In this document: one piece after another, positions 16,828 to 26,568 of the stretch
Numbering within the stretch: position 1 is the first letter of the stretch
Layout: each line of letters starts with the position of its first letter
NCBI RefSeq assembly: GCF_002929505.1
Contig: NZ_PJJL01000059.1
Location: 27,269-72,925, forward strand
From: Cryobacterium sp. Y57
Lineage (GTDB): Bacteria > Actinomycetota > Actinomycetes > Actinomycetales > Microbacteriaceae
Length of the DNA stretch: 45,657 nt
Reading direction: 5' to 3'
Notes under the pieces: generated by a model
Databases searched by the model: none
Seen by the model: only the letters and a program-made list of their open reading frames with translations
Told to the model about the DNA's origin: nothing
Program-made: the position numbers and the translations under genes

Positions 16828-17556
16828 TCAGACTTTGAGCGCGTTCAGCATCGCTGGTAAATCGGCGGGAACACAAAGGCCTAAAGGTGTCTCTGTGTCC
16901 CTACCACTATGGGTGATCAAGATTGCCGCGGGCGGATCTCCCGCTTCCCCACTGAAAATTCGCCATGCCTCGACAACTTTTAAATCTCGGGCGCGGATCT
17001 CTACCCGGTCGCTTGGCTCCTTGAATTCGAGGATCTGGGCAATCGAGGACTCTTCCAAGATGACGCCGTGGGGCGATTCCCACGATTCGGCAATCCATCG
17101 CGCCACGGCATTCGTCGTCACCAACTCGATCCGCCTATCCGACGCGGCTACGGGAGCTTGTGAGAAATACGTCGGAGGTTTCACAATGTTCAGGAAAGCG
17201 ATAATGCTGTCCGAGGCCTGGAAGACATGTGGCGGGAGAAGGTGGAGTGCATCCAATACTTTGGGCGGCCGCTCAATGAGCTCCATTTGCCCTTCGATTG
17301 TGCGAACGGCGTCGTCACGAGGGTCAGCAATAAGCTGACCGTTGAGACTCGACGTGTGGACGATTGCGTTTCGCAAGTCCGCGTAATCTCGGAGCAAGTT
17401 TCGTTGCCGTGGAACGAGGTCTTTCGACGTTCGGACGAGTTCGACGAAACCTGGTCTGCCGTCCGCGCCATTTCGGGACCGGAGTATTCGCTCGATGCCA
17501 TTGAATGCATCGAGAAATCTTTGACCGTTGGAAAGTGTGCTGTCTGCACCTGTCAT
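16828..17556 (-). CDS. HEPN-like/CBS-domain fusion protein
   Basis: The 242-aa product has two visible parts. Residues about 10-75 form a helical region ending in DLRNAIVH, which contains the R-x4-H motif (Arg62 to His67) that is the active site of HEPN ribonucleases. Residues about 105-240 look like a pair of CBS domains, with FLNIVKPPTYFSQAPV and VTTNAVARWIAES in the first and DRVEIRARDLKVVEAWRIF in the second; CBS pairs bind adenine nucleotides. The inferred role is an RNase gated by nucleotide binding. AGGAG 10 nt before the ATG supports the start. It converges with the CBASS operon and ends before the IS21-like repeat at 17699-17746. No partner antitoxin is adjacent. Confidence 0.6.
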   Translation of the reverse strand: MTGADSTLSNGQRFLDAFNGIERILRSRNGADGRPGFVELVRTSKDLVPRQRNLLRDYADLRNAIVHTSSLNGQLIADPRDDAVRTIEGQMELIERPPKVLDALHLLPPHVFQASDSIIAFLNIVKPPTYFSQAPVAASDRRIELVTTNAVARWIAESWESPHGVILEESSIAQILEFKEPSDRVEIRARDLKVVEAWRIFSGEAGDPPAAILITHSGRDTETPLGLCVPADLPAMLNALKV

Positions 17557-17698
17557 TTCATCACAACTCCTATTCGCCTTGCGGCACGGCCCCGTTTCTC
17601 GTCCTGCGAGCTAAGTGCATCGGCATTGATATTGATGATCATCCTTCGGACATTCAGCTGGCCGCCGAGTACACCCGCGCTTTCCTCAAGATGACCCC

Positions 17699-17746
17699 GG
17701 CCCCAATTTTGGCTGAAACTGGCCCTATTTTCGGTCGGCATAAACA
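17699..17746. repeat. Inverted IS21-like terminal repeats (right end)
   Basis: The outer copy, 17721-17746, is the reverse complement of the end sequence at 4737-4763 with the shared block GCCGACCGAAAATAGGGCC; the TGTTGACG/TGTTTATG tips differ at a few bases. A more diverged inner copy lies at about 17699-17722. Two repeats in the same orientation at one end is typical of IS21 elements. The end faces left, toward the retron/CBASS block, and is 28 bp from the 3' end of the DUF1998 helicase gene. Confidence 0.65.
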
Positions 17747-17773
17747 AATTTCAACGTGCACGTGGCCCGCACA

Positions 17774-20700
17774 TTATGGAAGTACAGAGGTCGCGAGGGC
17801 AGTGGCGAGGTTCTCGAGGTCGTCGCCGGCTCCGGCACGAAACGTTTGCCACCCCTGTTCAGCGAGCCATGAGTCTCGTTCGGAGTCAAGGTCAGTCACA
17901 ACGCATGTCTTGGTGCCGGGCCACGACAACTCGGTCGTCCATTGATTTTCGGGTCCGATATCTGCACCAACAACTGGGACGGGCAGGTCGAGTCGTTGGA
18001 GCAGAATTGCCAGGTCCCCGATGTCTTCCTTGCCCAAGAGGATCGCCTCGTCCCAGCTATTGAAGTCATCCGAAGTCGAAGCATCAAGTTCGGACGCGTC
18101 CGACTCACCTGAGGCTTCGGATGAGCTCAGCAGCACTCGCTCTAGGAAGGTTTTTGCGAGCCCACGTGACAGGTCATCGTGGAAACGTTGGTTTGAATAG
18201 CTGCGCAGACACATATAGCAACTTGTTTCCTCGCCACATTCGCATCGAGTAACAATGTCGAGGGCCGTGGTCAGTACTTGAACGATTGATTTTGCAATTA
18301 GCTTCGCATACCCGGCACCTCCTGGCACCGTATCGACGATGTTGATTGTGGCCTTGCTCGAAGACAGTTGCGTGATGGTTGCATCAATGTTGCTGGGCGA
18401 GATTTGTAGTGCGTTAGCCGCGCCATTGAGGAGAGCGTACATGACGGACCGGGCGACAAACGGGGCGTCCGCGGTACCTCCCCAACTGAAGGGAAATTCA
18501 AATCGGGCGACATCGGTCTGAAATTTGTGCGCCAGGGACTGTTTCGAATAACCTCCCGTGCAGGTTTTGGCATTCATCGGGTTGCTGTGGCTTGGCGGCC
18601 AAGTACCGCTGGCGTCGATGCCGTATCCGCAGAAGTTGCAGAGATAAAAGCCGCTGTCGGTAATGCCGGTGTTGATTCTGACCATAAAAGCTCTTTCCAG
18701 GGTCGTCGAGGTTACGTCACCCCCGGGGAAGGAGCCCGTCAGAGTGTCGGCGACGGTTCCGTCGGATGCCAACCGTGTTTCACCGCGCCAGCTCACTCGC
18801 GGCGGGCTGTCGCCCGGTCGCTGAATGCCCCCGTCCCCGAGGAAGCCAAATCGAGGTTCTATGTATTTGTTGGGCATTCCTGTTGGTGCGGCACCGCATT
18901 CCGCGCAGGGTAGTTCATCCCGTTCCAGAGTTTCCGAGTATCGGTCGCAGGACTGACAAATCCTGAAATGTTTGCTTTGGTTTTCTTTGCCGGCCCGCCG
19001 CGCTACGCCGACGGATCGCCATAAATAACCACCGGCCACGAGCGTTGCGCCTGGGGCGTACTCAAAGATGGCTTGGGAGAGGTCGCGGGTGAGATCCAGC
19101 TGGGTGGCGACTTCTGTGCCGCTTGCGTTCGTGCGCATGCCCACTGTGTCAACGGGGAAACCGTACTTTGGCAGTAGGTTTCGATTGGCTAGGAACCCGA
19201 GCAGATTCATCTTCTGGAGAGTTTTCCTGGTGCGGTCGAGTTTGTCGCCGTAGCCGCCGTGCTTGTCTGCGTAAGCGGCGTCGATAGCAGCTTGGTAAAG
19301 CGCCATCTCCTCCGAGTGGTCGCCGCTAACCAGGGTGAGGAGGTCGAAGAGTTCCTGAGTCCACTCGGCCCATTGCAGCTCGTTAGCCCCGGCGATAGCT
19401 GAATCGATGACCTCAGCGACTGCCTTAACGACCGCGTTCGGTTTGGACCGGAGCCATGGTTCCATGAGCGAAGCCGGGGTTACTCCCGCGTCATTCCGTT
19501 CGAAGAAGCTCTCGACGCTTGGAAAGACTGAGCCGGAGTAGACGAATTGCTGGCGGAAGAACGCCGCAAAAGCGATTGAAAACAGGTGGCGTTGAGCGAT
19601 GCGGGGGTTGTCGATTGGAACGACGGGAGGCCGGACCGTTCCTGCAATAATCATGGCGGGGTCTGCATAGCTGGTGAGGTCGTGAGACCGGCGCTGAGCG
19701 AAGGTCACGACAAGGGCAGCGCTATCCGTGCGGCGGCCTGCACGGCCGGCGCGTTGAACATAATTTCCGACAGTCGGTGGCACATTCTTCAGCATCACCG
19801 ACTGCAAATCTCCAACGTCGACGCCGAGTTCAAACGTTGTGGAGCAGGAGAGCACATTTGTTTTGCCCAGAATGAAATCCTGCTGAATTTCGGCGGCTCT
19901 GTCGCTTGACCATTGTGCAGTATGTTCCATCGCTTTGAGTGGAATTGGCTTGAGGCTTCGATACAGTGCGCGGTAGTGACTGTCGTCTGATGTTTCTTCC
20001 GGAAGAGCCCACGCCTCAAGGGTCCCGTCGCATCGATAGGCGGAGCACACCCCAACCACTGAACGATGGGTTATACGAGTGCATTGGTTGCACTTGAACA
20101 GTTTCGATTTCGTATCGAGGGTCGCACCCTGCACCGATTGAATATTGAGCTGATAAACCATGCCTAAGGCGCCTTGAGGGCTGGTACTCAGCCAATGCGA
20201 GAGTGGGCCATCGCGGCGCTCAAGCATTCTCCAGATACCCGAGAGGATCGAATCTAAGCGATTGATATCCAAGGCGCGAGCCTCGAAAACCTTGCGCAGG
20301 TAGTCGGATCTTCGGTTTCGGGTTGACGTCGGCGCCCAGCTCAGCACCTTTCTTTTACTATCTGAACCGATACCTCGCACATAGATTGGTCCGAGCCGCG
20401 GTTCAAATGCTTCGTCTTTGAGATTCACGTTGGGTTGTGCGCTGAGTGCCCCTTGGGTGCGGAGAGTTCGAACGAGTTCCTGCAACAGGTCGATGGCTTC
20501 TTCATCCGAGAAGCCGAGGGACCGCAGTGGTGCAAGAAAGGACATGTCGGTTGGTGGTTTCATAGACCAGGCGACGAGTCCGACGCCCTCGAGCGAGATT
20601 CGCTCGTCGAGACCGGCCAGTTCTCGTTGTAACCAGGTCTCTACTTCGGTTTGCCTGCTGAGCGGCGTGTCCGTTGCCGCAAAGAACGCTGCATCGTCGG

Positions 20701-22771
20701 CTAGCCGGCGCGTGACCCTGGCGATATCGGATGCAGCCCCGTGAACTCCTTCAAAGTAGGTGCGACCCACCGCCCCAAAAAGGAGGCGGCGTTGGGTTAA
20801 ACGCCCGTATGTTCGTTCCAAGTAAGGGGCGAAGTATGCTGCCTGTTGCCTGCTGTCGCTAAAGACCAGCAGTTTTCGCCCGCCTCCCGGGCGGTCGCCT
20901 TGATCATCGATTGAGGCGGCTGGCATTGCCTGATAGAGGCTGGTCGTCAGCACACTCACGGAAGCGTCGTTACCGCTCTCGAACCGGCGAATAGTGCGCT
21001 CGCCCTGTGCACCACACTGCAAGCACTTCTTGACCACGGCTCCAGCATGGTTCACGCGCAGCACGCGGGTCATTGCCCCATTGTCGCAGGCGGGGTTAGT
21101 GCAGGATGAAGCACCGTTGGGGTCGAGCAGACCGCATTTACCGCACAGAGTGATGCATTCAGATTGAGCTGCAGCCACAGTGTCGTTGTCCAGAACGACA
21201 TCGTCTTCGTCTTCTAAAGGTCCCTCCGTCAACGTGCCATCTGATAGGTCGATGGAAAGCCAGAGGAGTGACTCAGTCAGTGATGTTTTGGGAGTGAAGT
21301 ATCGGCGCCCACCGTCATTCTTGATAGTTCCAGCGAAGTATGTGCCGCCGCATTTCTGACACGCAGCGATTTCAAAGACCGACCAGGAGCATTCGATGCA
21401 CCGCTCCTGACGGGCCAAGCTGACGTGGGGCCCAGCGGGTGAAAGGCAGGTGAAAGCACCTTCTGTTGCCCGAGCGAAGAGGTGGTACTTGGCTGAGAGC
21501 AATGGCACGCCGTTAGTGTCGACCGACCGGGCGGCCATCGATACAAGGTCTCTCAGCCCCGCGACGGTGATATCGGCATCTGCGCCGACCCGATTTAGGA
21601 CCTCGTTCAATGTTCTCGGCTTCTCGGAGGCGAGCCGCACAGCCTCAGTAAGGGTGGTGTCGCCGGCTAGGGTGTCGTGGAGCGTCGTGGCGGTAGAACC
21701 GCGGAGTTGTCCTGCATCGATCAAGTCTTCATCGCTGAAACGGTTAGAGAGATCAGAAGTGGTCAGACGACCCCATGTTTGCTTGGCACCCCAGGGAAGG
21801 CGTGTAGCCGTGATGACGTCAGTCGGTCCAGAAAAGGGTGATCCGAAGAGGGTCGCAGCGAAGTGAGCAGCGCGGTCCAAGTCGTTCCCCACCGCGGCGC
21901 TGGTGGCAATGTATTGAATCTGAGCCGACGAGCTAACGCGCTCCCGTAGTCGTCGAATGAGGAAAGCGACTTCTGCTCCGGTAGCGCCGTCGTAGACGTG
22001 CGCCTCGTCGACAACGAGGAACTTCCACGTGTCATCACCGCTCTCGAAGAGATCCATGTCCTTGGGTCTTAGCAGCAGATATTCAAGCATGGCGTAGTTG
22101 GTGAGCAGAAGATGGGGCGGGGTGGCACGCATTTCTTCACGACTCAGAAGCTCATTGGGAAGCCTCTTTACTCCCGGGTTCAGGGCCTTGAACTTCTTTT
22201 CAGCCCGGCCCGCGTCTTCGAGTGTCTCCCCGGTATACCTCCCGAATGTGATCTCCGGGGTGTCCGCCAGCATCTCGCGTAGGCGCTTCAGTTGGTCATT
22301 CGCCAGCGCGTTCATCGGATAAAGTAAGAGCGCGCGAACACCGGCCGTAAGACCGCCGGCGGTCTCTTGGACCTGCAAATGGTTCAGTATTGGAATCAGG
22401 AAGCTCTCAGTCTTACCGGAACCGGTTCCCGTGGCGACGATAGCGTTGCTGCCTGTTGTGATCTGTCGGATCGCGGTTTCTTGATGCTTATAGACCGGCC
22501 TGTCCAATGGGAAGGCTGAGGAACCAAATCGGGAGAACCGTTCGGTCAGAACACCCTGGTCAATGAGCTCGCGGACGGTGGCACCGGTCGCATACGGAGG
22601 GGTGATTTCTAGGAATGGGCCTTTGGTGAGCCCGTCGGTTGCGGCTGCCGCTATCGCTTTTCGAAGGCCGTCAGCGAGCCTTGGATCCTGAGGTGAGATG
22701 AGTGATGACAGGTACCGACGATAGTCCTCGGCAATATTTGCACTGACGGCAATCGGATCTATCGCGTCCAT
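17774..22771 (-). CDS. DEAD/DEAH-box helicase with C-terminal DUF1998 (DruE-like)
   Basis: Very large SF2 helicase (1665 aa). Residues near 115-122 hold Walker A (GTGSGKTE), then DEAH in VVDEAHVYDGATGAEVA, motif III ATSAAVG, and motifs V/VI in TTFELGVDVGDLQS and YVQRAGRAGRR. Many CxxC pairs follow (for example CIECSW, CQKCGG, CGKCG, CLQCG, CNQC, CQSC, CAEC, CNFC), suggesting several zinc ribbons. The C-terminus has the DUF1998 motif RCECGEETSCYMCLRSYSNQ. This is the architecture of DruE of Druantia and of related DISARM-type helicases. The start at 22771 is chosen for its GGAG; 22795 is an alternative. It overlaps the upstream gene by 13 bp, so the two form an operon. Confidence 0.85.
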   Translation of the reverse strand: MDAIDPIAVSANIAEDYRRYLSSLISPQDPRLADGLRKAIAAAATDGLTKGPFLEITPPYATGATVRELIDQGVLTERFSRFGSSAFPLDRPVYKHQETAIRQITTGSNAIVATGTGSGKTESFLIPILNHLQVQETAGGLTAGVRALLLYPMNALANDQLKRLREMLADTPEITFGRYTGETLEDAGRAEKKFKALNPGVKRLPNELLSREEMRATPPHLLLTNYAMLEYLLLRPKDMDLFESGDDTWKFLVVDEAHVYDGATGAEVAFLIRRLRERVSSSAQIQYIATSAAVGNDLDRAAHFAATLFGSPFSGPTDVITATRLPWGAKQTWGRLTTSDLSNRFSDEDLIDAGQLRGSTATTLHDTLAGDTTLTEAVRLASEKPRTLNEVLNRVGADADITVAGLRDLVSMAARSVDTNGVPLLSAKYHLFARATEGAFTCLSPAGPHVSLARQERCIECSWSVFEIAACQKCGGTYFAGTIKNDGGRRYFTPKTSLTESLLWLSIDLSDGTLTEGPLEDEDDVVLDNDTVAAAQSECITLCGKCGLLDPNGASSCTNPACDNGAMTRVLRVNHAGAVVKKCLQCGAQGERTIRRFESGNDASVSVLTTSLYQAMPAASIDDQGDRPGGGRKLLVFSDSRQQAAYFAPYLERTYGRLTQRRLLFGAVGRTYFEGVHGAASDIARVTRRLADDAAFFAATDTPLSRQTEVETWLQRELAGLDERISLEGVGLVAWSMKPPTDMSFLAPLRSLGFSDEEAIDLLQELVRTLRTQGALSAQPNVNLKDEAFEPRLGPIYVRGIGSDSKRKVLSWAPTSTRNRRSDYLRKVFEARALDINRLDSILSGIWRMLERRDGPLSHWLSTSPQGALGMVYQLNIQSVQGATLDTKSKLFKCNQCTRITHRSVVGVCSAYRCDGTLEAWALPEETSDDSHYRALYRSLKPIPLKAMEHTAQWSSDRAAEIQQDFILGKTNVLSCSTTFELGVDVGDLQSVMLKNVPPTVGNYVQRAGRAGRRTDSAALVVTFAQRRSHDLTSYADPAMIIAGTVRPPVVPIDNPRIAQRHLFSIAFAAFFRQQFVYSGSVFPSVESFFERNDAGVTPASLMEPWLRSKPNAVVKAVAEVIDSAIAGANELQWAEWTQELFDLLTLVSGDHSEEMALYQAAIDAAYADKHGGYGDKLDRTRKTLQKMNLLGFLANRNLLPKYGFPVDTVGMRTNASGTEVATQLDLTRDLSQAIFEYAPGATLVAGGYLWRSVGVARRAGKENQSKHFRICQSCDRYSETLERDELPCAECGAAPTGMPNKYIEPRFGFLGDGGIQRPGDSPPRVSWRGETRLASDGTVADTLTGSFPGGDVTSTTLERAFMVRINTGITDSGFYLCNFCGYGIDASGTWPPSHSNPMNAKTCTGGYSKQSLAHKFQTDVARFEFPFSWGGTADAPFVARSVMYALLNGAANALQISPSNIDATITQLSSSKATINIVDTVPGGAGYAKLIAKSIVQVLTTALDIVTRCECGEETSCYMCLRSYSNQRFHDDLSRGLAKTFLERVLLSSSEASGESDASELDASTSDDFNSWDEAILLGKEDIGDLAILLQRLDLPVPVVGADIGPENQWTTELSWPGTKTCVVTDLDSERDSWLAEQGWQTFRAGAGDDLENLATALATSVLP

Positions 22772-25700
22772 TCGTTTCTCCAGTTCATGATCCACAATTC
22801 AGCGATAACAAGGTCTTGTTCCACGAAGGCGGGCGCTGCCTCAGCCAGTTGCGCATACGGGCCGCAGATTGACGCAAAGATTCCACGCGTGCTACCCAGA
22901 TCTCGCGCTGCCAAGCGGGCCACGATGGCAAAAGCCATAGAAAGCGCAGGGAGGTTCCGCCAGCCATCACTACCGATTCGAGCTTCAACGGGTAGCACTC
23001 CTTCCGGTCCGAATACCCCGTGAATTGCGGTGGTCGTTCGAGTCAAAATACTTGCCGACGAATCCGCGAGGTCACGAAGTGTGCGGGAATTACGGGCATC
23101 GAACAGCTGGCGGGCTGCGATCAATCGAGTGTCCTTCTGCAACAGGCGACCTGGGATGGCGCTCGCGGCTGCCCAGATCTGTTCCAAGCGGTCTTCTGGG
23201 AACGTGTGAAGAATACGAGTGTTGTCATCGAATCGACCGATTCGCGCGTCCGGATCAATGCCGGTATCAAGCACGGTAAGAGCGGTGCTGCCGGCAAAAT
23301 TCTCCAAGTTCCTGATGAACTCGGGGTCCGAATCCTTCTGCGTGCCTTCGTAATCGCCGATTAGTCCCAGGAACGAGTTCAGCGGCCAGCTGCCGGGAAC
23401 CGGCGGCGGAATCTCGCTGCCCTTGGCAGCGAGATTACTGTCTACGACCAACCGCATGAGTACAGAGGGCGCAAGCGGGGCGTGCATCACGGTATCGATG
23501 AAGAGTGCCGGATGAGCCTCGAACAAAGCCGACAGTGCGGATCTGAGCTTCTTGTATGGGCGTGTGCACTCAAAGGTTCCGAGAAGTGACAGGATTTTGG
23601 CGGCTAAGGGGAGGGCGCTTGATGTGGTGGGTATGTCACCCAGTCCTGCGAGCCAGCGTGCGAATCCAACTTCCGGAGAGCCATCTGCATCGCGGAGAGG
23701 AAGCAGAGGCAGCGCGAATAGGTTTGGGTCGTTTCGGTGTGGGTAGGCGGGCCACGGCGATGGAGACCATGGGTCGTCAATGCGGAACAAGATGGTTGCT
23801 TCACCAACGTCGGTGGCCGCCCGCGGGAGATCAACTGAATTGGCACCGGTAGCGAAGCTCACCACCGTGGGCGCTTCCCAAGGAGAATACTTGGGATAGA
23901 TGGCCGCTGTAAGCCCAGCAGATGCCCCTGGCGAGATATTTAGAACGTGTGCCTCCGCATCGAAGTGGATCTCGTCCGCCAGTTTCCGTGGCCGAAGGGT
24001 CCCCACGGGAAGGGAACGATCACCGATGCGTAGCTGTAACAGCGCTGAGCGGACGGAACGTCCTGTGTCGGCAAACTGTCCGAGATTGAAGTTGACGTAA
24101 CCGCGCGGGCTAGAGATGCCACCGTCAATCGTTTGCTCGACACGGCCTGCGGCAACTAATCCCAGCGTCGCGCGCAACCCGACAGGAACAAGAACTCGCA
24201 GTTGCGTGTTGTCTAGGGATTCGACATCGATGGACTGTGGTCGCAACGTGACGACCGGCAATGATTCACCGTGCGAAACTGCGATGCTCATGTGTGGCAA
24301 GCGAACTGTTGCCTCAAGTGTTCCCGTCCGGTCCTGCAGTGTCGTGTGTGCTGAGGCGGTGCTGCGATCAAGCGTCACGATTTGGACGGTCTCACCCGCG
24401 CTGACCAACGTCACCGATCCGGCCTCCATCCCGTTCGCCTCGGGCGTCAAATATCTGAAAGACGGTTCAATTGTCGCTTTCCAACCCTCAGCGATCGAGA
24501 CTCGACGGGTGATACCCCGTCCGAGTGCACCGCGCACAACAATCACGTACTTGCCCAGCAACGGAGCACTTCGTTCAGGCCAGAGCGCAATATTCTGTGG
24601 ATCACTCTTAGGACTGACTTCCTCCTTCCACAACACCCGACCCGTCACCTCCTCGGTCAGAGAAATGGACCAGGCGAGAGATTGGGCGCTCGCCGCATCC
24701 GCGGCGGGGACGGTAACTAGTGGCAGATCGGTGAAGATGGGCAGTCCGTCGACCGTCGCGGAGCCACAAAGCGTCGCAGGGTAGGTCACCTGAGGTCGTG
24801 TCGATGTCGAAACGAAACGCCATCGGTCTTCCCCACGACGAACCCGGTTGACGTGTGTGAGGTCGACTGTGGCGAACGACCAGGACTCCCAACCAAATGG
24901 CGACTCGTGACGGGTGATTGTCGCACCTGCGCTGTCGAACTCCAAGAGCCCCTCAGGGTCTTGGCCTTCGATTCGTGGCACACCGATGACAACGCGGTCA
25001 CGCGGCAGCGAGTTGCGCGCGGGGATGATCGCACCGTTGGATGCGTCGAATATCAGCATGGGATCGTCTGGATCGACAACGACCACATCCCATTCCTGCT
25101 CGCCGGGTCGCGCTCGCACCGACACGGCCTTTGTCGGACGAGGAAGCGAATGAACAATCGTCGTCGCGGCGACTCCCGGCCAGGGGGGCTGCGCGGAATA
25201 CGACGCAGATTGACCTTCCGAAGTCAAAGTCCAGCGCACGGTTTCCTCGAGAATCACTTCCAGTGCGGGCAGCACGATCGCGACTCCGCGTGCCGCACCA
25301 TCCCAGGTAAGAGTTGGGATGTATGAAATGTCGCGAGACCTCGTCCCGCGAGCAACTGGGCGGACGAGGGCCCCAGTCCCCACAAGGCGCCCAATCTCGT
25401 CTACAACATGGCGGTCGAGCCCAAAATCTTGAGGTACGGTTCCGGTTGTTGCCGCATCAAACGCGGCGAGACAGCGGTCAACGAAATCCTCTGCGATTTC
25501 GCCTCCTTCGCGAAGGAAGCGCCACGTTGGTGCGTCGAGCCCGACCATAGAAGCAGATTGCCGGTTTTGGGACTGTGCCCATGCAGCGAACAGGGCGCCG
25601 CTAGTTCCGGAACCCCGTCGATCTTGTTTGACCAGCAAACGAAGAAATCCTTCGAGACTCCCGATCGGCACCCCTGCGTGCATGAGGATCTCACCAATGT

Positions 25701-26106
25701 TGGCCATCGGGGTAGTGAATCGGCGGAGACCATAGTCGTTGAGTATGTCTTTGTATCTTGCCGAGACGAGGTCGACGTCACCTTGAGTCAAAGTCACGCC
25801 GAATGCCGTGCTGACGTGTGGCCAGAGGGTTCCTTCGTCATAGTCGCGTCCGCCCACTGCCGTGAGTCCGATGAGGAAGCTCGCTCGAAACAGTGCCAGG
25901 AGATCCTTTCGCTCGCCGCGGGTGTCACAATTGCGGTATCTGTTCCCCAGCCAGCGGAAGGATTCTAACGCTTGATTGTGGTCGACATTGGCTTCCATTA
26001 CCAAGGCGGTGCCGACAAGGCGTTCTCGCCACTGCCCTTCCCGTTCCTGAAGTTGTCTAAGCTCTTCCATACGGTCCCCCCAGGGTTGACGTCGAAACTG
26101 CGACAT
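22759..26106 (-). CDS. Large protein of unknown function, DruH-like by position
   Basis: The 1115-aa product precedes the DUF1998 helicase gene and overlaps it. No catalytic motif was recognised. The N-terminal ~200 residues are helical (HNQALESFRWLGNRYRNCD; DYGLRRFTTPMANIGEILMH); the middle part is rich in short beta strands and resembles stacked Ig-like domains (about 250-800); the C-terminal third is again helical. Druantia type III is described as a large DruH plus DruE, which matches size, order and coupling. I could not confirm DruH homology. ATG 26106 has no clear ribosome binding site; an ATG at 26070 is preceded by GGGGGGA and may be the true start. Base composition is less GC-rich than the metabolic genes. 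Confidence 0.6.
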   Translation of the reverse strand: MSQFRRQPWGDRMEELRQLQEREGQWRERLVGTALVMEANVDHNQALESFRWLGNRYRNCDTRGERKDLLALFRASFLIGLTAVGGRDYDEGTLWPHVSTAFGVTLTQGDVDLVSARYKDILNDYGLRRFTTPMANIGEILMHAGVPIGSLEGFLRLLVKQDRRGSGTSGALFAAWAQSQNRQSASMVGLDAPTWRFLREGGEIAEDFVDRCLAAFDAATTGTVPQDFGLDRHVVDEIGRLVGTGALVRPVARGTRSRDISYIPTLTWDGAARGVAIVLPALEVILEETVRWTLTSEGQSASYSAQPPWPGVAATTIVHSLPRPTKAVSVRARPGEQEWDVVVVDPDDPMLIFDASNGAIIPARNSLPRDRVVIGVPRIEGQDPEGLLEFDSAGATITRHESPFGWESWSFATVDLTHVNRVRRGEDRWRFVSTSTRPQVTYPATLCGSATVDGLPIFTDLPLVTVPAADAASAQSLAWSISLTEEVTGRVLWKEEVSPKSDPQNIALWPERSAPLLGKYVIVVRGALGRGITRRVSIAEGWKATIEPSFRYLTPEANGMEAGSVTLVSAGETVQIVTLDRSTASAHTTLQDRTGTLEATVRLPHMSIAVSHGESLPVVTLRPQSIDVESLDNTQLRVLVPVGLRATLGLVAAGRVEQTIDGGISSPRGYVNFNLGQFADTGRSVRSALLQLRIGDRSLPVGTLRPRKLADEIHFDAEAHVLNISPGASAGLTAAIYPKYSPWEAPTVVSFATGANSVDLPRAATDVGEATILFRIDDPWSPSPWPAYPHRNDPNLFALPLLPLRDADGSPEVGFARWLAGLGDIPTTSSALPLAAKILSLLGTFECTRPYKKLRSALSALFEAHPALFIDTVMHAPLAPSVLMRLVVDSNLAAKGSEIPPPVPGSWPLNSFLGLIGDYEGTQKDSDPEFIRNLENFAGSTALTVLDTGIDPDARIGRFDDNTRILHTFPEDRLEQIWAAASAIPGRLLQKDTRLIAARQLFDARNSRTLRDLADSSASILTRTTTAIHGVFGPEGVLPVEARIGSDGWRNLPALSMAFAIVARLAARDLGSTRGIFASICGPYAQLAEAAPAFVEQDLVIAELWIMNWRNEWTR

Positions 26107-26568
26107 TCATAAGATACAAATCATCTTTGACATTGAATAACCCACATCTAACTATCTCCATTTTTCTAGGTCAAGTAGCGACCATAAACCCCCATAATGC
26201 GTGGTGCAAACATTATTCTTTCTATACGAAAGAATTCCCTCGCGACCATGAAAGATGCAGCAGAGGTTTAAGATCTGGCGCTCGGAATGCGGAGCTGCCG
26301 AAATCGCTCTGGCGCAGCCTGAGTGCCGACCGTGAACCGGCAGCAGGGTTCGCGGCGAGTGCTTTCGGAATTACTGGTCACCCGAAGGTTTTAACTCCGC
26401 CGTCGACGATCTTGGCGGCGAACGGCTGGCGCTCGGTTCCGGTTCGTTTTCGTCGACGCCGAATTGATTTTGTGGGCGATGGCGGAATCGATGGGGTGAC
26501 CCAGATATTCCGGTTATAAATACACGAGAAGCGGGGGACAGGCCCGAAGAACCTGGCCCCCCGTGCTC
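26107..26568. other. Intergenic stretch at the right border of the defence genes
   Basis: About 460 bp. Its left 120 bp are visibly A+T-rich and probably carry the promoter of the Druantia-like operon (minus strand). No gene, tRNA or repeat copy of the IS21-like ends was found. A plus-strand frame at 26127-26519 has no recognisable domain and is not called. Confidence 0.5.
26531..26566 (-). terminator. Possible terminator of the TM2 gene
   Basis: A GC-rich hairpin pairs the GGGGG and CCCCC tracts at about 26534-26538 and 26557-26562, with AGG/CCT inside and a small bulge. It lies just beyond the stop of the minus-strand TM2 gene. There is no U-tract, so it may be weak. Confidence 0.4.

Noticed and set aside
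17774..26106. DISARM assignment for the DUF1998 helicase operon
   Set aside because: No phospholipase D (drmC) or DISARM methylase adjacent, and helicase and DUF1998 are on one polypeptide; Druantia III layout fits better.
26127..26519. 130-aa plus-strand frame upstream of the Druantia-like operon
   Set aside because: Runs through the likely promoter region with A+T-rich start, no motifs and no coding-like composition.
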